Shown here one piece after another: positions 1 to 7,366 of a DNA stretch of 10,804 nt. A model generated the notes under the pieces. That model was not told the origin of the DNA. It did not search any database and saw only the letters and a list, made by a program, of their open reading frames with translations. The DNA is from JANQUM01 sp047630355 (lineage in GTDB: Bacteria; Bacteroidota; Bacteroidia; Cytophagales; Spirosomataceae). The DNA is taken from positions 1-10,804 of the forward strand of contig JBLHXN010000112.1 in NCBI GenBank assembly GCA_047630355.1. The letters are read 5' to 3'. How positions within the stretch are numbered: position 1 is the first letter of the stretch; every line of letters starts with the position of its first letter. Position numbers and translations under genes: made by a program.

Positions 1-701
1 TGATTTTTGAACAATCAGGAATCGGAACCGATGCATCGTTTATACAGGCCATTTTAGTGGGCTTAACGAATTTAGTTTTTACGGTTTTGGCAATTGTTTT
101 CATTGACCGTTTAGGAAGAAAACCTCTCTTGGTTTTCGGATTAGCAGGTATTGCCCTGACAATGGGTTTATTGTCCTACGGTTTTGGTACGGCAACGTAT
201 ACCCTGCAAGCCGATAAAATGGCTGATTTGCCCACCGAAATAAACACCGAACTCCTCGAACCACTAATTGGTAAAACCTTTGATGATGACGTAAGCTACA
301 AAATAGCTGTTCGTGAAGCTCTCGGAGACGATGCTGGATTGTACGAGTCGCAGCTTATTACGGCGGCAATTAGCATGAATTCGACGATGATTCTCATCGG
401 AATTTTGGGTTTCGTGGCGTCGTTTGCCGTTTCAATTGGGCCGGTGATGTGGGTATTATTCTCCGAGCTATTCCCGCTGAAAGTCAAGGGAATTGCCATT
501 TCGCTGGTTGGGTTTATCAACTCTGCCGTGAGTTACATCGTGCAGCAGGTTTTCCCGTGGGAACTCGAAACCTTCGGCAGTAGCACGACCTTCCTCATTT
601 ACGGAATTTTCGGAGCCATCGGGTTCATTTTTGTACTATTCGTAGTGCCAGAAACAAAAGGTAAAACGCTCGAAGAATTAGAAAAACAATTAGTTAAATA
701 A
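1..701 (+). CDS. MFS sugar-porter transporter, C-terminal part (5' end outside window)
   Basis: This is the C-terminal half of a 12-helix sugar/H+ symporter of the major facilitator superfamily, acting in the inner membrane. The frame is open from base 3, before any start codon, so the gene begins upstream; an internal GTG at 57 is not the real start. About 232 residues are visible. They include the loop motif DRLGRKP (around 105-126), a GPVMWVLFSELFP segment typical of sugar porters, and the family's closing PETKGKTLEELE near the stop. About five hydrophobic segments can be seen. A hydrophilic, acidic stretch of about 60 residues (around 189-377) separates two helices and is longer than in XylE-type proteins. 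The stop lies 3 nt before the next gene, a glycosidase lipoprotein, which indicates one operon and import of a sugar released by that enzyme. The substrate cannot be read from the sequence. Confidence 0.93.
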   Translation, partial: IFEQSGIGTDASFIQAILVGLTNLVFTVLAIVFIDRLGRKPLLVFGLAGIALTMGLLSYGFGTATYTLQADKMADLPTEINTELLEPLIGKTFDDDVSYKIAVREALGDDAGLYESQLITAAISMNSTMILIGILGFVASFAVSIGPVMWVLFSELFPLKVKGIAISLVGFINSAVSYIVQQVFPWELETFGSSTTFLIYGIFGAIGFIFVLFVVPETKGKTLEELEKQLVK

Positions 702-704
702 GTA

Positions 705-2051
705 ATGGTTCAAATGAAAAATATACATCTTTTACTCGTAGGAGTTTTATTCGTTTTTACGATGAATGCCTGCACATTAACCTCCGAAGCTGGAGAGCAG
801 GAATTGGCGAAAATCCCCCAAACTCCCAAAAAAGTGGAGTTGAAAAATAACGCTGCCGGCCATTACCGGTTGTTTGTAGACGGTGAGGAGTTTTTTATTG
901 AAGGAGCTGGGCTTGAGTTTGGCGATGTAGCCGCTCTTGCCGCACACGGAGCTAATTCGTTCCGAACGTGGCGAACCGAAAACGGCGAAAAGTCTGGTAA
1001 AGAAGTACTTGACGAGGCCTACCGTAACGGCCTGATGGTCTTTATGGGAATCGAAGTTGGAAGAGAACGCCACGGTTTTAATTACGACGATTCCTTGCAA
1101 GTAAATAAGCAAAAAGACGAAATCAGAGAACAGATAATGCAGCTAAAAGACCATCCTGCACTATTGGGATGGGGTATCGGGAATGAGTTAAACTTGCACT
1201 ATACCAACAAAAAGGTTTGGAACGCAGTGAATGATATCGCTGTAATGATTCACGAAGTTGATGGCAATCACCCGGCTACAACAATGCTTGCCGGAATTGG
1301 CAAACCAGAGGTAGAATACATTACCGCAAACTGCCCAGATTTAGATTTTCTTTCAATTCAGATGTACGGAGATATTATCAACCTTCAACAGCGTATCGCT
1401 GAGGCGGGTTATGATGGCCCCTACATGATAACAGAATGGGGAGCCACGGGGCATTGGGAAGTAAACTCGACCGAGTGGAACGCTCCGATTGAGCAATTTT
1501 CAACCGAAAAAGCGGCCGGAATTAAAGAACGCTACGAGAAAGCCATCGCAATTGATACCACCCGTTGTATTGGTTCGTTCGTGTTTTTGTGGGGACAAAA
1601 GCAAGAGCGTACGCCAACGTGGTACGGTTTATTCACGGAAAACAATGAACAAACGGAGCCTATTGACGTGATGCATTATTTCTGGAACGATAAGCAGTGG
1701 CCAGCAAATCGTGCACCGCAGATTGCCGATGTATTATTGGAAGGAAAACGTGCTGCTCAGAATATTCACGTCAACGCAGACAAAGAGCTGACAATATCTT
1801 ACAAGTCAACCGATGCCGACGGAGATCCGCTCAATATTCGTTTTGAGGTGATGAAAGAAGCAACTGACCTAAAAGATGGCGGCGATAAAGAAGATAGACC
1901 AACGCCAATCGACGGACTCTTCGTTTCGGAAGTATCGGGAAAAGTAGTCTTTAAATCGCCTACCGAAAGCGGAGCTTACCGAGCGTTTGTTTACGTGCTT
2001 GATGGCAATAATCACGCCGCTACCGCAAATATTCCTTTTTACGTTGACTAA
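705..2051 (+). CDS. Glycosidase lipoprotein, clan GH-A-like (GH2/GH5-type barrel) with C-terminal cadherin/Ig-like domain
   Basis: This is a 448-residue exported lipoprotein. The N-terminus is a basic, hydrophobic signal ending in a lipobox-like MNAC (Cys23), followed by a polar linker. A second ATG at 714 (MKNIHLL) gives an equally good or better signal peptide and may be the true start. Residues about 45-330 look like a (beta/alpha)8 glycosidase barrel. GWGIGNELN carries the likely acid/base Glu161 and YMITEWG the likely nucleophile Glu244, the Asn-Glu and Glu pair typical of clan GH-A retaining enzymes. Residues about 336-448 contain DADGDPL and beta-rich sequence, as in cadherin/Ig-like domains that often bind Ca2+. 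The protein is probably anchored in the envelope and hydrolyses or transglycosylates a beta-linked glycan. It follows the MFS gene by 3 nt and is closed by a strong terminator. The exact GH family and substrate are not recognised. Confidence 0.82.
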   Translation: MVQMKNIHLLLVGVLFVFTMNACTLTSEAGEQELAKIPQTPKKVELKNNAAGHYRLFVDGEEFFIEGAGLEFGDVAALAAHGANSFRTWRTENGEKSGKEVLDEAYRNGLMVFMGIEVGRERHGFNYDDSLQVNKQKDEIREQIMQLKDHPALLGWGIGNELNLHYTNKKVWNAVNDIAVMIHEVDGNHPATTMLAGIGKPEVEYITANCPDLDFLSIQMYGDIINLQQRIAEAGYDGPYMITEWGATGHWEVNSTEWNAPIEQFSTEKAAGIKERYEKAIAIDTTRCIGSFVFLWGQKQERTPTWYGLFTENNEQTEPIDVMHYFWNDKQWPANRAPQIADVLLEGKRAAQNIHVNADKELTISYKSTDADGDPLNIRFEVMKEATDLKDGGDKEDRPTPIDGLFVSEVSGKVVFKSPTESGAYRAFVYVLDGNNHAATANIPFYVD

Positions 2052-2076
2052 CAATTTAAAAAAGAATTGAAATGCC

Positions 2077-2115
2077 AATGCCCTGAATGACGTACAACTC
2101 ATTCAGGGCATTTTT
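2077..2115 (+). terminator. Rho-independent terminator of the transporter-glycosidase operon
   Basis: A perfect 14-bp stem (2077-2090 with 2099-2112, core TGCCCTGAATGA) surrounds an 8-nt loop and is followed by a T run (2111-2115). It starts 25 nt after the glycosidase stop codon. It is a strong intrinsic terminator on the + strand and separates this operon from the gene at 2259. Confidence 0.93.
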
Positions 2116-2145
2116 ATAAGAATACATCGAAAGTTTAAGAAGTGA

Positions 2146-2176
2146 TTGGTCCGTTTCTATAAACAACTTACTTTTG
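2146..2176 (+). promoter_or_regulatory. Candidate Bacteroidota-type promoter for the 1150-aa protein gene
   Basis: TTG at 2146-2148 (-33 element), a 20-nt spacer and TACTTTTG at 2169-2176 (-7 element, exact match to TAnnTTTG) fit the consensus of the Bacteroidota primary sigma factor. The site lies between the upstream terminator and the ATG at 2259, leaving a leader of about 75 nt. No Shine-Dalgarno sequence is visible before that ATG. Transcription start is inferred. Confidence 0.6.
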
Positions 2177-2258
2177 AATTTCGTATTTCCTTCCACACGC
2201 CGCATTTAATCTAAAGTTAAAAATACCGTTTATTTCTGTTTAACTTTTTTTACCCATT

Positions 2259-5200
2259 ATGTCTGAAAACACATTTATAGCCGACTCACAATTAATTAAA
2301 AGCGATTCACTCATCAGCGGCGATGAGGTTATGATTGGTAATCGTAGCTATTATAAAATTGTAAACTATGACCAAATGGGGTCGTTTTTTATGACGCTCG
2401 TGAGCCACGCCGATCATTGGTTATTTACCACGAGTTACGGTGGCGTAACTGCAGGGCGTAAAAACTCTGAGTCCTCGCTGTTTCCGTACTATACCGATGA
2501 TAAACTCGACGACCTTCGGGAAACAACGGGCAGTAAGACGATTATTAGGTTAAAAAATGATGAGGGAGATAAGGTTTGGGAACCCTTCTCACAGCTATTT
2601 GCTGGCCTATATAAAACAAGCAGAAACCTCTATAAAAGCGTTGAAGGAAATGAACTCATTTTTGAGGAAATAAACGAAAGCCTCGGCTTGAAATTTAGCT
2701 ATTCGTGGGCTTTTTCTGATAAATTCGGGATTGTCCGAAAGGTAACATTGACTAATCTGACCGATTCAGTCGCGAATGTAGAACTGATTGACGGTTTACA
2801 AAATATCGTTCCGTACGGAGTAACTGTTTCCCTCCAAAACGAGCGAAGTAATTTGGTGAATGCGTATAAGAAAAGTGAGTTGGAAGCAAACACCGGACTC
2901 GGAATGTACGTGTTAAGTGCCATTATAGTAGATAAGGCAGAACCAAGTGAAGCCCTCAAGGCAACAACAATTTGGGCGTCGGGAATTGAACCAACGGGTT
3001 ATTTATTATCCAGCAGACAGGTAGAAAACTTTCGTTTGGGAAAGGATACTTCACCCGAACAAGATGTAAAAGCTGAACCTGGAGCTTATTTTATTTCTGC
3101 GTCGTTGGAACTTGAAGCAAACCAAATGGCCAATTGGCAAATGGTTGCTGAATTAAATCAAGATCACGCTGATGTAGTGAATTTAATGCATCGTCTCGCA
3201 ACGGATAAAACCAATTTACTCAAAGAACTCGACGAAGATATTGCGGAGGGAATAAGCAAATTATTAGAATTGGTCGGTGCTGCTGATGGCTTACAACTTA
3301 CCGAGGACTCGCTCAATTGCGGTAGGCATTATAACAACGTGCTTTTTAATATCATGCGGGGCGGAATTTTCGATGAAGGCTACACGGTAAATAAAGTTGA
3401 TTTTATTTCGTACGCAGTTACGTTGAATAAGAACATTATAAGTCAGCAGGATGATTTCTTTCAGCAACTTCCAGCTCAACTTTCTTACATTGATTTACTT
3501 TCAAAGGCTCGTTTAACCAATAACGAGACTCTCATTCGTATCACCTTTGAGTACTTGCCGCTTACTTTTAGTAGAAGACATGGCGACCCAAGCCGCCCAT
3601 GGAATAAGTTTTCTATCGAAACCAGAAAAGCCGACGGGTCGAAAAACTTGAATTATCAGGGAAACTGGCGGGATATTTTTCAAAACTGGGAAGCCCTGGC
3701 GTTGTCTTATCCCGAATTTATCAATTCCATGATTGCTAAGTTTGTGAACGCCTCCACAATTGACGGTTACAATCCGTACCGCATTACCCGCAACGGCATT
3801 GATTGGGAAGTCATCGAGCCGGATGATCCGTGGTCGTTTATTGGTTATTGGGGAGACCATCAGATAATTTACTTGTTGAAGTTACTGGAAGTGTCAGGAA
3901 GCCATTCAAAAGCAGCACTTGATGAACTGCTTACGCAACCGTATTTTGTGTACGCCAACGTGCCATACACCATTAAATCGTACGATGAAATCGTCAAAGA
4001 CCCCAAAGATACCATCGACTACGACCACGCCCGCGAAACTGTAATTAACGAGCGGGTAAAGGAAGTAGGAGTAGATGGTAAAATGGTTTTTGCCTTAGAA
4101 ACAAGTTTATTGAAAGCTACTCTTGCTGAGAAGCTGCTGGTTTCATTGCTGGCTAAATTATCAAATTTTATCCCCGAAGGTGGCATTTGGCTAAACACCC
4201 AACGCCCCGAGTGGAACGACGCCAATAATGCGTTGGTTGGTAATGGCGTCTCGATGGTGACGTTATACTACATTCGCCGTTACCTGACGTATTGCACTGA
4301 GCTATTTGGTAACAGTCGTTCAATATTGTTTGAGTTAAACAAACCCGTAATCGAGTTGATGACTGGAATTGCCGAGGTACTGACCGCAAACGAGTCACTC
4401 CTGAGCGGTAAAATTTTGGATACTGACCGAAAAATAATTGTAGATGCATTGGGGCGTGCTGGAGAAACCTACCGTACGAAAGCTTATGCCGCTTTTGCGG
4501 GCGAAGGAACTGCCACAACATCGAAAAAAGAATTGTTAGACTTCTTCGTACTTGCTCTAAAATTCGTCGATCATTCGGTTGATGCCAATAAGCGTGAAGA
4601 TGGGTTGTATCACGCCTATAATTTGGTTCAATTTGACAGAAATTCTGCCAAAGTAGAGTATCTCTATGAAATGCTCGAAGGGCAAGTAGCGGTGCTTTCG
4701 GCGGGCAAACTGACCGCACAAGAAACCGTGGGTGTGCTTGAAGCTTTAGAAAAAAGCAAGATGTTTAGAGAAGACCAATACAGTTATTTCCTCTACCCAA
4801 ATAAAGAGTTACCTCGTTTTCTTGACAAAAATAATATTCCGGCGTCGTTTATCGACCAATCTGAACTTGTGAAAGAAATGGTTGCTGATAAAAACGAGAC
4901 GTTATTGACGCGGGACGTAACGGGTGGCTACCACTTCAACGGGAGTTTCACTAACGCTGCAAGCCTCAAAGAAGCTCTGCAACAACTCAAAAACTCGAAA
5001 TACGCAGTATTGGTAGATAAAGAAACCGGTAGTTTTTTGAGCGTTTTTGAAGAAATGTTTAATCATCGGGCATTTACGGGACGGTCGGGTACTTTCTTTG
5101 GCTACGAAGGTTTAGGCAGTATTTACTGGCACATGGTTTCAAAATTGCTTCTTACGGTACAAGAAAATATTTACAATGCCGAAGCCAATGGTGATGATAA

Positions 5201-5711
5201 AGCAATCATCGGACGATTGATTGACTTTTATTACAGCATACGTGCCGGAATTGGAGCTCATAAGTCACCTGAACTCTACGGAGCTTTTTCTACTGATCCT
5301 TATTCTCATACGCCCGCTCAAAAAGGAGCACAGCAGCCAGGTATGACGGGGCAAGTAAAAGAAGACATTCTCAACCGCTGGGCAGAACTCGGAGTCAGGG
5401 TAGAGGAGGGGAAAGTCTCGTTTAAACCAGCTTTCTTAGATAAACGTGAATTCCTGAATGAATCTGGTTCGTTTATATACTACGCCGTTGATGGTACTAA
5501 GCAAATGATTCAGCTAAACGCCGGGCAACTTGCTTTTACGTACTGTCAGGTGCCGATTGTTTATCAAAAAGCCCAAACCAACGGAATTCAGATTTCTTTT
5601 ACTGACGGAAGTAAAGCCACGATTACCGGAAATCAACTCACTCCCGAACTCTCCGAGCAGCTTTTTAAGCGTACGGGTGAGGTAGAGAGGATTGAGGTGA
5701 GTATAATGTAG
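2259..5711 (+). CDS. Large cytosolic GH94-like / six-hairpin glycosidase-superfamily protein of unknown specificity
   Basis: This is an 1150-residue protein with no signal peptide or membrane segment, so probably cytoplasmic. Assignment is by layout and motif style, not a firm family match. Residues about 20-300 look like the N-terminal beta-sandwich of GH94-type phosphorylases (SYGGVTAGRKNSESSLFPYYTDD at about 59-81; an RKVTLTNLTD strand at 160-169). A long helical region follows, as in an (alpha/alpha)6 barrel. It holds NYQGNWRDIFQNWEAL (465-480), DPWSFIGYWGDHQ (523-535) and RPEWNDANNALVGNG (649-663), where Asp654 of Trp-Asn-Asp resembles the general acid of GH94 phosphorylases. QQPGMTGQVKEDIL (1026-1038) precedes a C-terminal beta-rich domain. 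The protein is longer than typical GH94 disaccharide phosphorylases of roughly 800 residues. It lies downstream of a sugar transporter and a glycosidase but has its own promoter. It may be an intracellular phosphorylase or glycosidase; an inactive homologue is possible. Confidence 0.7.
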   Translation: MSENTFIADSQLIKSDSLISGDEVMIGNRSYYKIVNYDQMGSFFMTLVSHADHWLFTTSYGGVTAGRKNSESSLFPYYTDDKLDDLRETTGSKTIIRLKNDEGDKVWEPFSQLFAGLYKTSRNLYKSVEGNELIFEEINESLGLKFSYSWAFSDKFGIVRKVTLTNLTDSVANVELIDGLQNIVPYGVTVSLQNERSNLVNAYKKSELEANTGLGMYVLSAIIVDKAEPSEALKATTIWASGIEPTGYLLSSRQVENFRLGKDTSPEQDVKAEPGAYFISASLELEANQMANWQMVAELNQDHADVVNLMHRLATDKTNLLKELDEDIAEGISKLLELVGAADGLQLTEDSLNCGRHYNNVLFNIMRGGIFDEGYTVNKVDFISYAVTLNKNIISQQDDFFQQLPAQLSYIDLLSKARLTNNETLIRITFEYLPLTFSRRHGDPSRPWNKFSIETRKADGSKNLNYQGNWRDIFQNWEALALSYPEFINSMIAKFVNASTIDGYNPYRITRNGIDWEVIEPDDPWSFIGYWGDHQIIYLLKLLEVSGSHSKAALDELLTQPYFVYANVPYTIKSYDEIVKDPKDTIDYDHARETVINERVKEVGVDGKMVFALETSLLKATLAEKLLVSLLAKLSNFIPEGGIWLNTQRPEWNDANNALVGNGVSMVTLYYIRRYLTYCTELFGNSRSILFELNKPVIELMTGIAEVLTANESLLSGKILDTDRKIIVDALGRAGETYRTKAYAAFAGEGTATTSKKELLDFFVLALKFVDHSVDANKREDGLYHAYNLVQFDRNSAKVEYLYEMLEGQVAVLSAGKLTAQETVGVLEALEKSKMFREDQYSYFLYPNKELPRFLDKNNIPASFIDQSELVKEMVADKNETLLTRDVTGGYHFNGSFTNAASLKEALQQLKNSKYAVLVDKETGSFLSVFEEMFNHRAFTGRSGTFFGYEGLGSIYWHMVSKLLLTVQENIYNAEANGDDKAIIGRLIDFYYSIRAGIGAHKSPELYGAFSTDPYSHTPAQKGAQQPGMTGQVKEDILNRWAELGVRVEEGKVSFKPAFLDKREFLNESGSFIYYAVDGTKQMIQLNAGQLAFTYCQVPIVYQKAQTNGIQISFTDGSKATITGNQLTPELSEQLFKRTGEVERIEVSIM

Positions 5712-6170
5712 TTTTCTTGATGGGTTCAAGATACCTAACATCCGACGCTTTAGATTTATAGCTTACCAGTCCTTTACAGTTCCTTGCTGAAAATTTATGC
5801 AAAAAACACGAGCTTCAATTGCTAAAAAAGAATATTAATGGTTTAGGTTATTTCTTTGAAATCTAAGAAGTAAACGATTCTAAAAATCAGTATTTGTCGA
5901 CACTCAAGAACCCAGAATATACTTTCGAAAGAAAAGAGATATGCAGCCTTAAAACTAATATAATTTACGAACAAACGAGAAAACTGAATAAATCGGACAC
6001 CCTTAAAAAGAGTGGGATAAATTAAACGTTGGGAGGGGGTAAATAATCTTCTACACTTTCGAGCAAATAACCGTAGCCCTAATGAATCAGAGTTGATGTC
6101 ACGTTTTAGGGGTAGTGGGCACTTTTTAGCAACAAAATTTCAAAAAGTGACAACGAATCCGACAACGATA
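5712..6170. other. Non-coding stretch with a possible decayed reading frame
   Basis: No convincing gene or terminator was found between the large enzyme gene and the tRNA terminator. In + frame 2, codons from 5762 to 6025 are interrupted by only one stop (TAA at 5864-5866). The second part (52 codons) reads like ordinary protein, with Tyr/Lys/Arg-rich segments such as NPEYTFERKEICSLK, but it has no start codon. This could be a gene remnant or chance. An 8-bp inverted repeat (6120-6127 with 6142-6149, CACTTTTT/AAAAAGTG, 14-nt loop) is also present, with no T tract to make it a terminator. A short repeat CTTGA/TCAAG just after 5711 is too weak to call a terminator. Confidence 0.35.
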
Positions 6171-6217
6171 TAAAAACAAAGACCGTAACTAATTGACTTG
6201 CAATTTGTTACGGTCTT
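6171..6217 (-). terminator. Rho-independent terminator of the tRNA-Gln gene
   Basis: An 11-bp perfect stem (6179-6189 with 6207-6217, AAGACCGTAAC/GTTACGGTCTT) continues past a T-T mismatch into a further 4-bp AATT stem with a 7-nt loop. On the - strand it is followed by the T-rich TTTGTTTTTA. It begins 6 nt beyond the tRNA 3' end, so it terminates the tRNA transcript. On the + strand the hairpin lacks a T run. Confidence 0.85.
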
Positions 6218-6223
6218 ACGTTG

Positions 6224-6294
6224 TTAACCCGGAAGGACTCGAACCCTCAATAAAGGCACCAAAAGCCTCTGTGTTACCATTACACCACGGGTCA
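6224..6294 (-). tRNA. tRNA-Gln (anticodon UUG)
   Basis: The - strand folds into a full 71-nt cloverleaf. The acceptor is TGACCCG/CGGGTTA, with the weak U1-A72 pair typical of tRNA-Gln. The D-stem is GTGT/ACAC. The anticodon stem GAGGC/GCCTT encloses the loop TTTTGGT, giving anticodon TTG (UUG). The variable loop has 4 nt, and the T-arm is GAGGG-TTCGAGT-CCTTC. The discriminator is A. The next bases are CAA, so the 3' CCA is not encoded and must be added by the CCA-adding enzyme. The gene has its own promoter just upstream and a terminator directly downstream, making it a compact single-tRNA unit behind fabD. Confidence 0.96.
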
Positions 6295-6311
6295 ATCCCT
6301 AATTGTGGATG

Positions 6312-6343
6312 CAAAAGTAAGACCTAACTTTTTTCGATGCAAA
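6312..6343 (-). promoter_or_regulatory. Promoter of tRNA-Gln (TTTG-N20-TACTTTTG)
   Basis: Read on the - strand, TTTG (6343-6340) is followed by a 20-nt spacer and TACTTTTG (6319-6312), a full match to the Bacteroidota primary sigma factor consensus. Expected transcription start is around 6304-6306, about 10 nt before the mature tRNA 5' end. The -7 octamer is identical to that of the candidate promoter at 2169-2176. Confidence 0.8.
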
Positions 6344-6361
6344 CTTCTGAGGAAAAAAGTT

Positions 6362-7237
6362 TTAAATTCCTGCTGTTTCGGTTTTCCGATTGATTTTTTT
6401 GACCAGTCCTTGCAATACTTTTCCGGGACCGCATTCTACAAACTTTATCGCTCCGTCAGCTATCATACGTTCTACAGATTGCGTCCAACGCACGGGAGCG
6501 GTGAGCTGGGCAATTAAATTGGCTTTGATAGCTGCTACGTCTGTAGAAGGTTCGGCGTTTACGTTTTGGTAAATCGGACAAACGGGTGAATTGAACTCCG
6601 TAGCTTCAATGGCGGCGGCGAGTTCTTCGCGGGCGGGTTCCATCAGTGGAGAATGAAACGCTCCGCCAACGGGAAGTTTCAACGCTCGTTTTGCTCCGGC
6701 TTCTTTCATTTTCTCACAAGCGATGTCAATCCCTTCGTTTGAACCCGAAATTACCAATTGTCCCGGACAGTTATAATTTGCCGGAACCACGATTTCGTCT
6801 GTGATGCTTTCGCACACTTTCTCAACGGCTTCGTCGGCGAGTCCGAGCACGGCTGCCATTGTGGAGGGGTTAGCTTCGCACGCCCGCTGCATGGCATCGG
6901 CACGTTTGGCAACTAAGCGTAGTCCGTCCTCGAAAGAAAGGGCTTTTGCCGCAACCAACGCCGAGAATTCGCCTAAAGAATGTCCGGCAACCATATCGGG
7001 TTTGAAATCTTCAATGGTGGATGCTAAAATAACGGAGTGCAAAAAAATGGCGGGTTGGGTTACGTTGGTTTGCTTTAGCTCTTCATCCGAACCTTCAAAC
7101 ATAATTTTGGTAATTTCGAAACCCAAAATTTCGTTCGCTTTATCAAAGAGTGCTTTTGCTTCGGCAGAGCTTTCGTACAAATCTTTGCCCATTCCGCTGA
7201 ACTGTGCTCCCTGACCGGGAAAAACGTATGCTGTCAT
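6362..7237 (-). CDS. fabD: Malonyl-CoA:ACP transacylase (FabD)
   Basis: This 291-residue cytosolic enzyme transfers malonyl from CoA to acyl carrier protein, supplying the elongation unit of type II fatty acid synthesis. Length is normal for the family. The N-terminal PGQGAQFSGMG (7-17) forms the oxyanion-hole loop. The nucleophile elbow GHSLGEF places the catalytic Ser at 87. An Arg in KRADAMQ (Arg112) corresponds to the malonate carboxylate-binding Arg, and GGAFHSPLM carries the catalytic His195. The C-terminal VECGPGKVLQGL is also typical. The ATG start at 7237 gives the canonical MTAYVFPGQG terminus. The gene stands alone, without other fab genes in the window, upstream of tRNA-Gln on the same strand and divergent from the HTTM gene. 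A shared transcript with the tRNA is possible because no terminator lies between them. Confidence 0.97.
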   Translation of the reverse strand: MTAYVFPGQGAQFSGMGKDLYESSAEAKALFDKANEILGFEITKIMFEGSDEELKQTNVTQPAIFLHSVILASTIEDFKPDMVAGHSLGEFSALVAAKALSFEDGLRLVAKRADAMQRACEANPSTMAAVLGLADEAVEKVCESITDEIVVPANYNCPGQLVISGSNEGIDIACEKMKEAGAKRALKLPVGGAFHSPLMEPAREELAAAIEATEFNSPVCPIYQNVNAEPSTDVAAIKANLIAQLTAPVRWTQSVERMIADGAIKFVECGPGKVLQGLVKKINRKTETAGI

Positions 7238-7292
7238 ATTGTAAGTTATTGAGTTGTTTGGTTAATAAACCTATTAGGTTTTGTATCAGCCG

Positions 7293-7300
7293 CAAAGTTA
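7293..7300 (-). promoter_or_regulatory. fabD: Candidate -7 element for fabD
   Basis: TAACTTTG on the - strand matches TAnnTTTG and lies 55 nt upstream of the fabD ATG. No good TTTG is found 19-21 nt further upstream (TTCA instead), so only the -7 part is supported. Confidence 0.4.
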
Positions 7301-7314
7301 CTCAAAAATCATTC

Positions 7315-7347
7315 TTTGCTGAATTCATTTGAGAAGTTGTAATTTTG
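7315..7347 (+). promoter_or_regulatory. Promoter of the HTTM-domain gene (TTTG-N21-TAATTTTG)
   Basis: TTTG (7315-7318), a 21-nt spacer and TAATTTTG (7340-7347) match the Bacteroidota promoter consensus. Expected transcription start is near 7354, leaving only about 13 nt before the TTG start codon at 7367. The promoter lies back to back with the candidate fabD promoter in the 129-bp divergent gap. Confidence 0.65.
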
Positions 7348-7366
7348 TGGAAGTTAAAACGCAGAT

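Noticed and set aside
57..59. GTG as start of the transporter gene
   Set aside because: The open frame and sugar-porter-like sequence continue upstream to the window edge, so GTG is an internal Val codon.
4168..4719. 183-codon open frame on the - strand inside the 1150-aa gene
   Set aside because: It lies fully within a well-supported gene in another frame and its translation (His/Arg/Gln/Leu-rich) has no recognisable motif or start context; a shadow frame.
5716..5730. Terminator after the 1150-aa gene (CTTGA/TCAAG)
   Set aside because: Only 5 bp of stem and no T run; not supported.
6120..6149. 8-bp inverted repeat CACTTTTT/AAAAAGTG
   Set aside because: Weak A/T-rich stem with a 14-nt loop and no T tract; does not fit a terminator or a clear operator.
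5712..6294. Possible integrated element at the tRNA-Gln 3' end
   Set aside because: The tRNA is followed at once by its own terminator, no repeat of the tRNA 3' end is seen in the window, and there is no integrase.
6801..7214. 137-codon open frame on the + strand opposite fabD
   Set aside because: FabD is certain on the other strand; the + strand translation is Ser/Ala-rich antisense reading with no domain signal.
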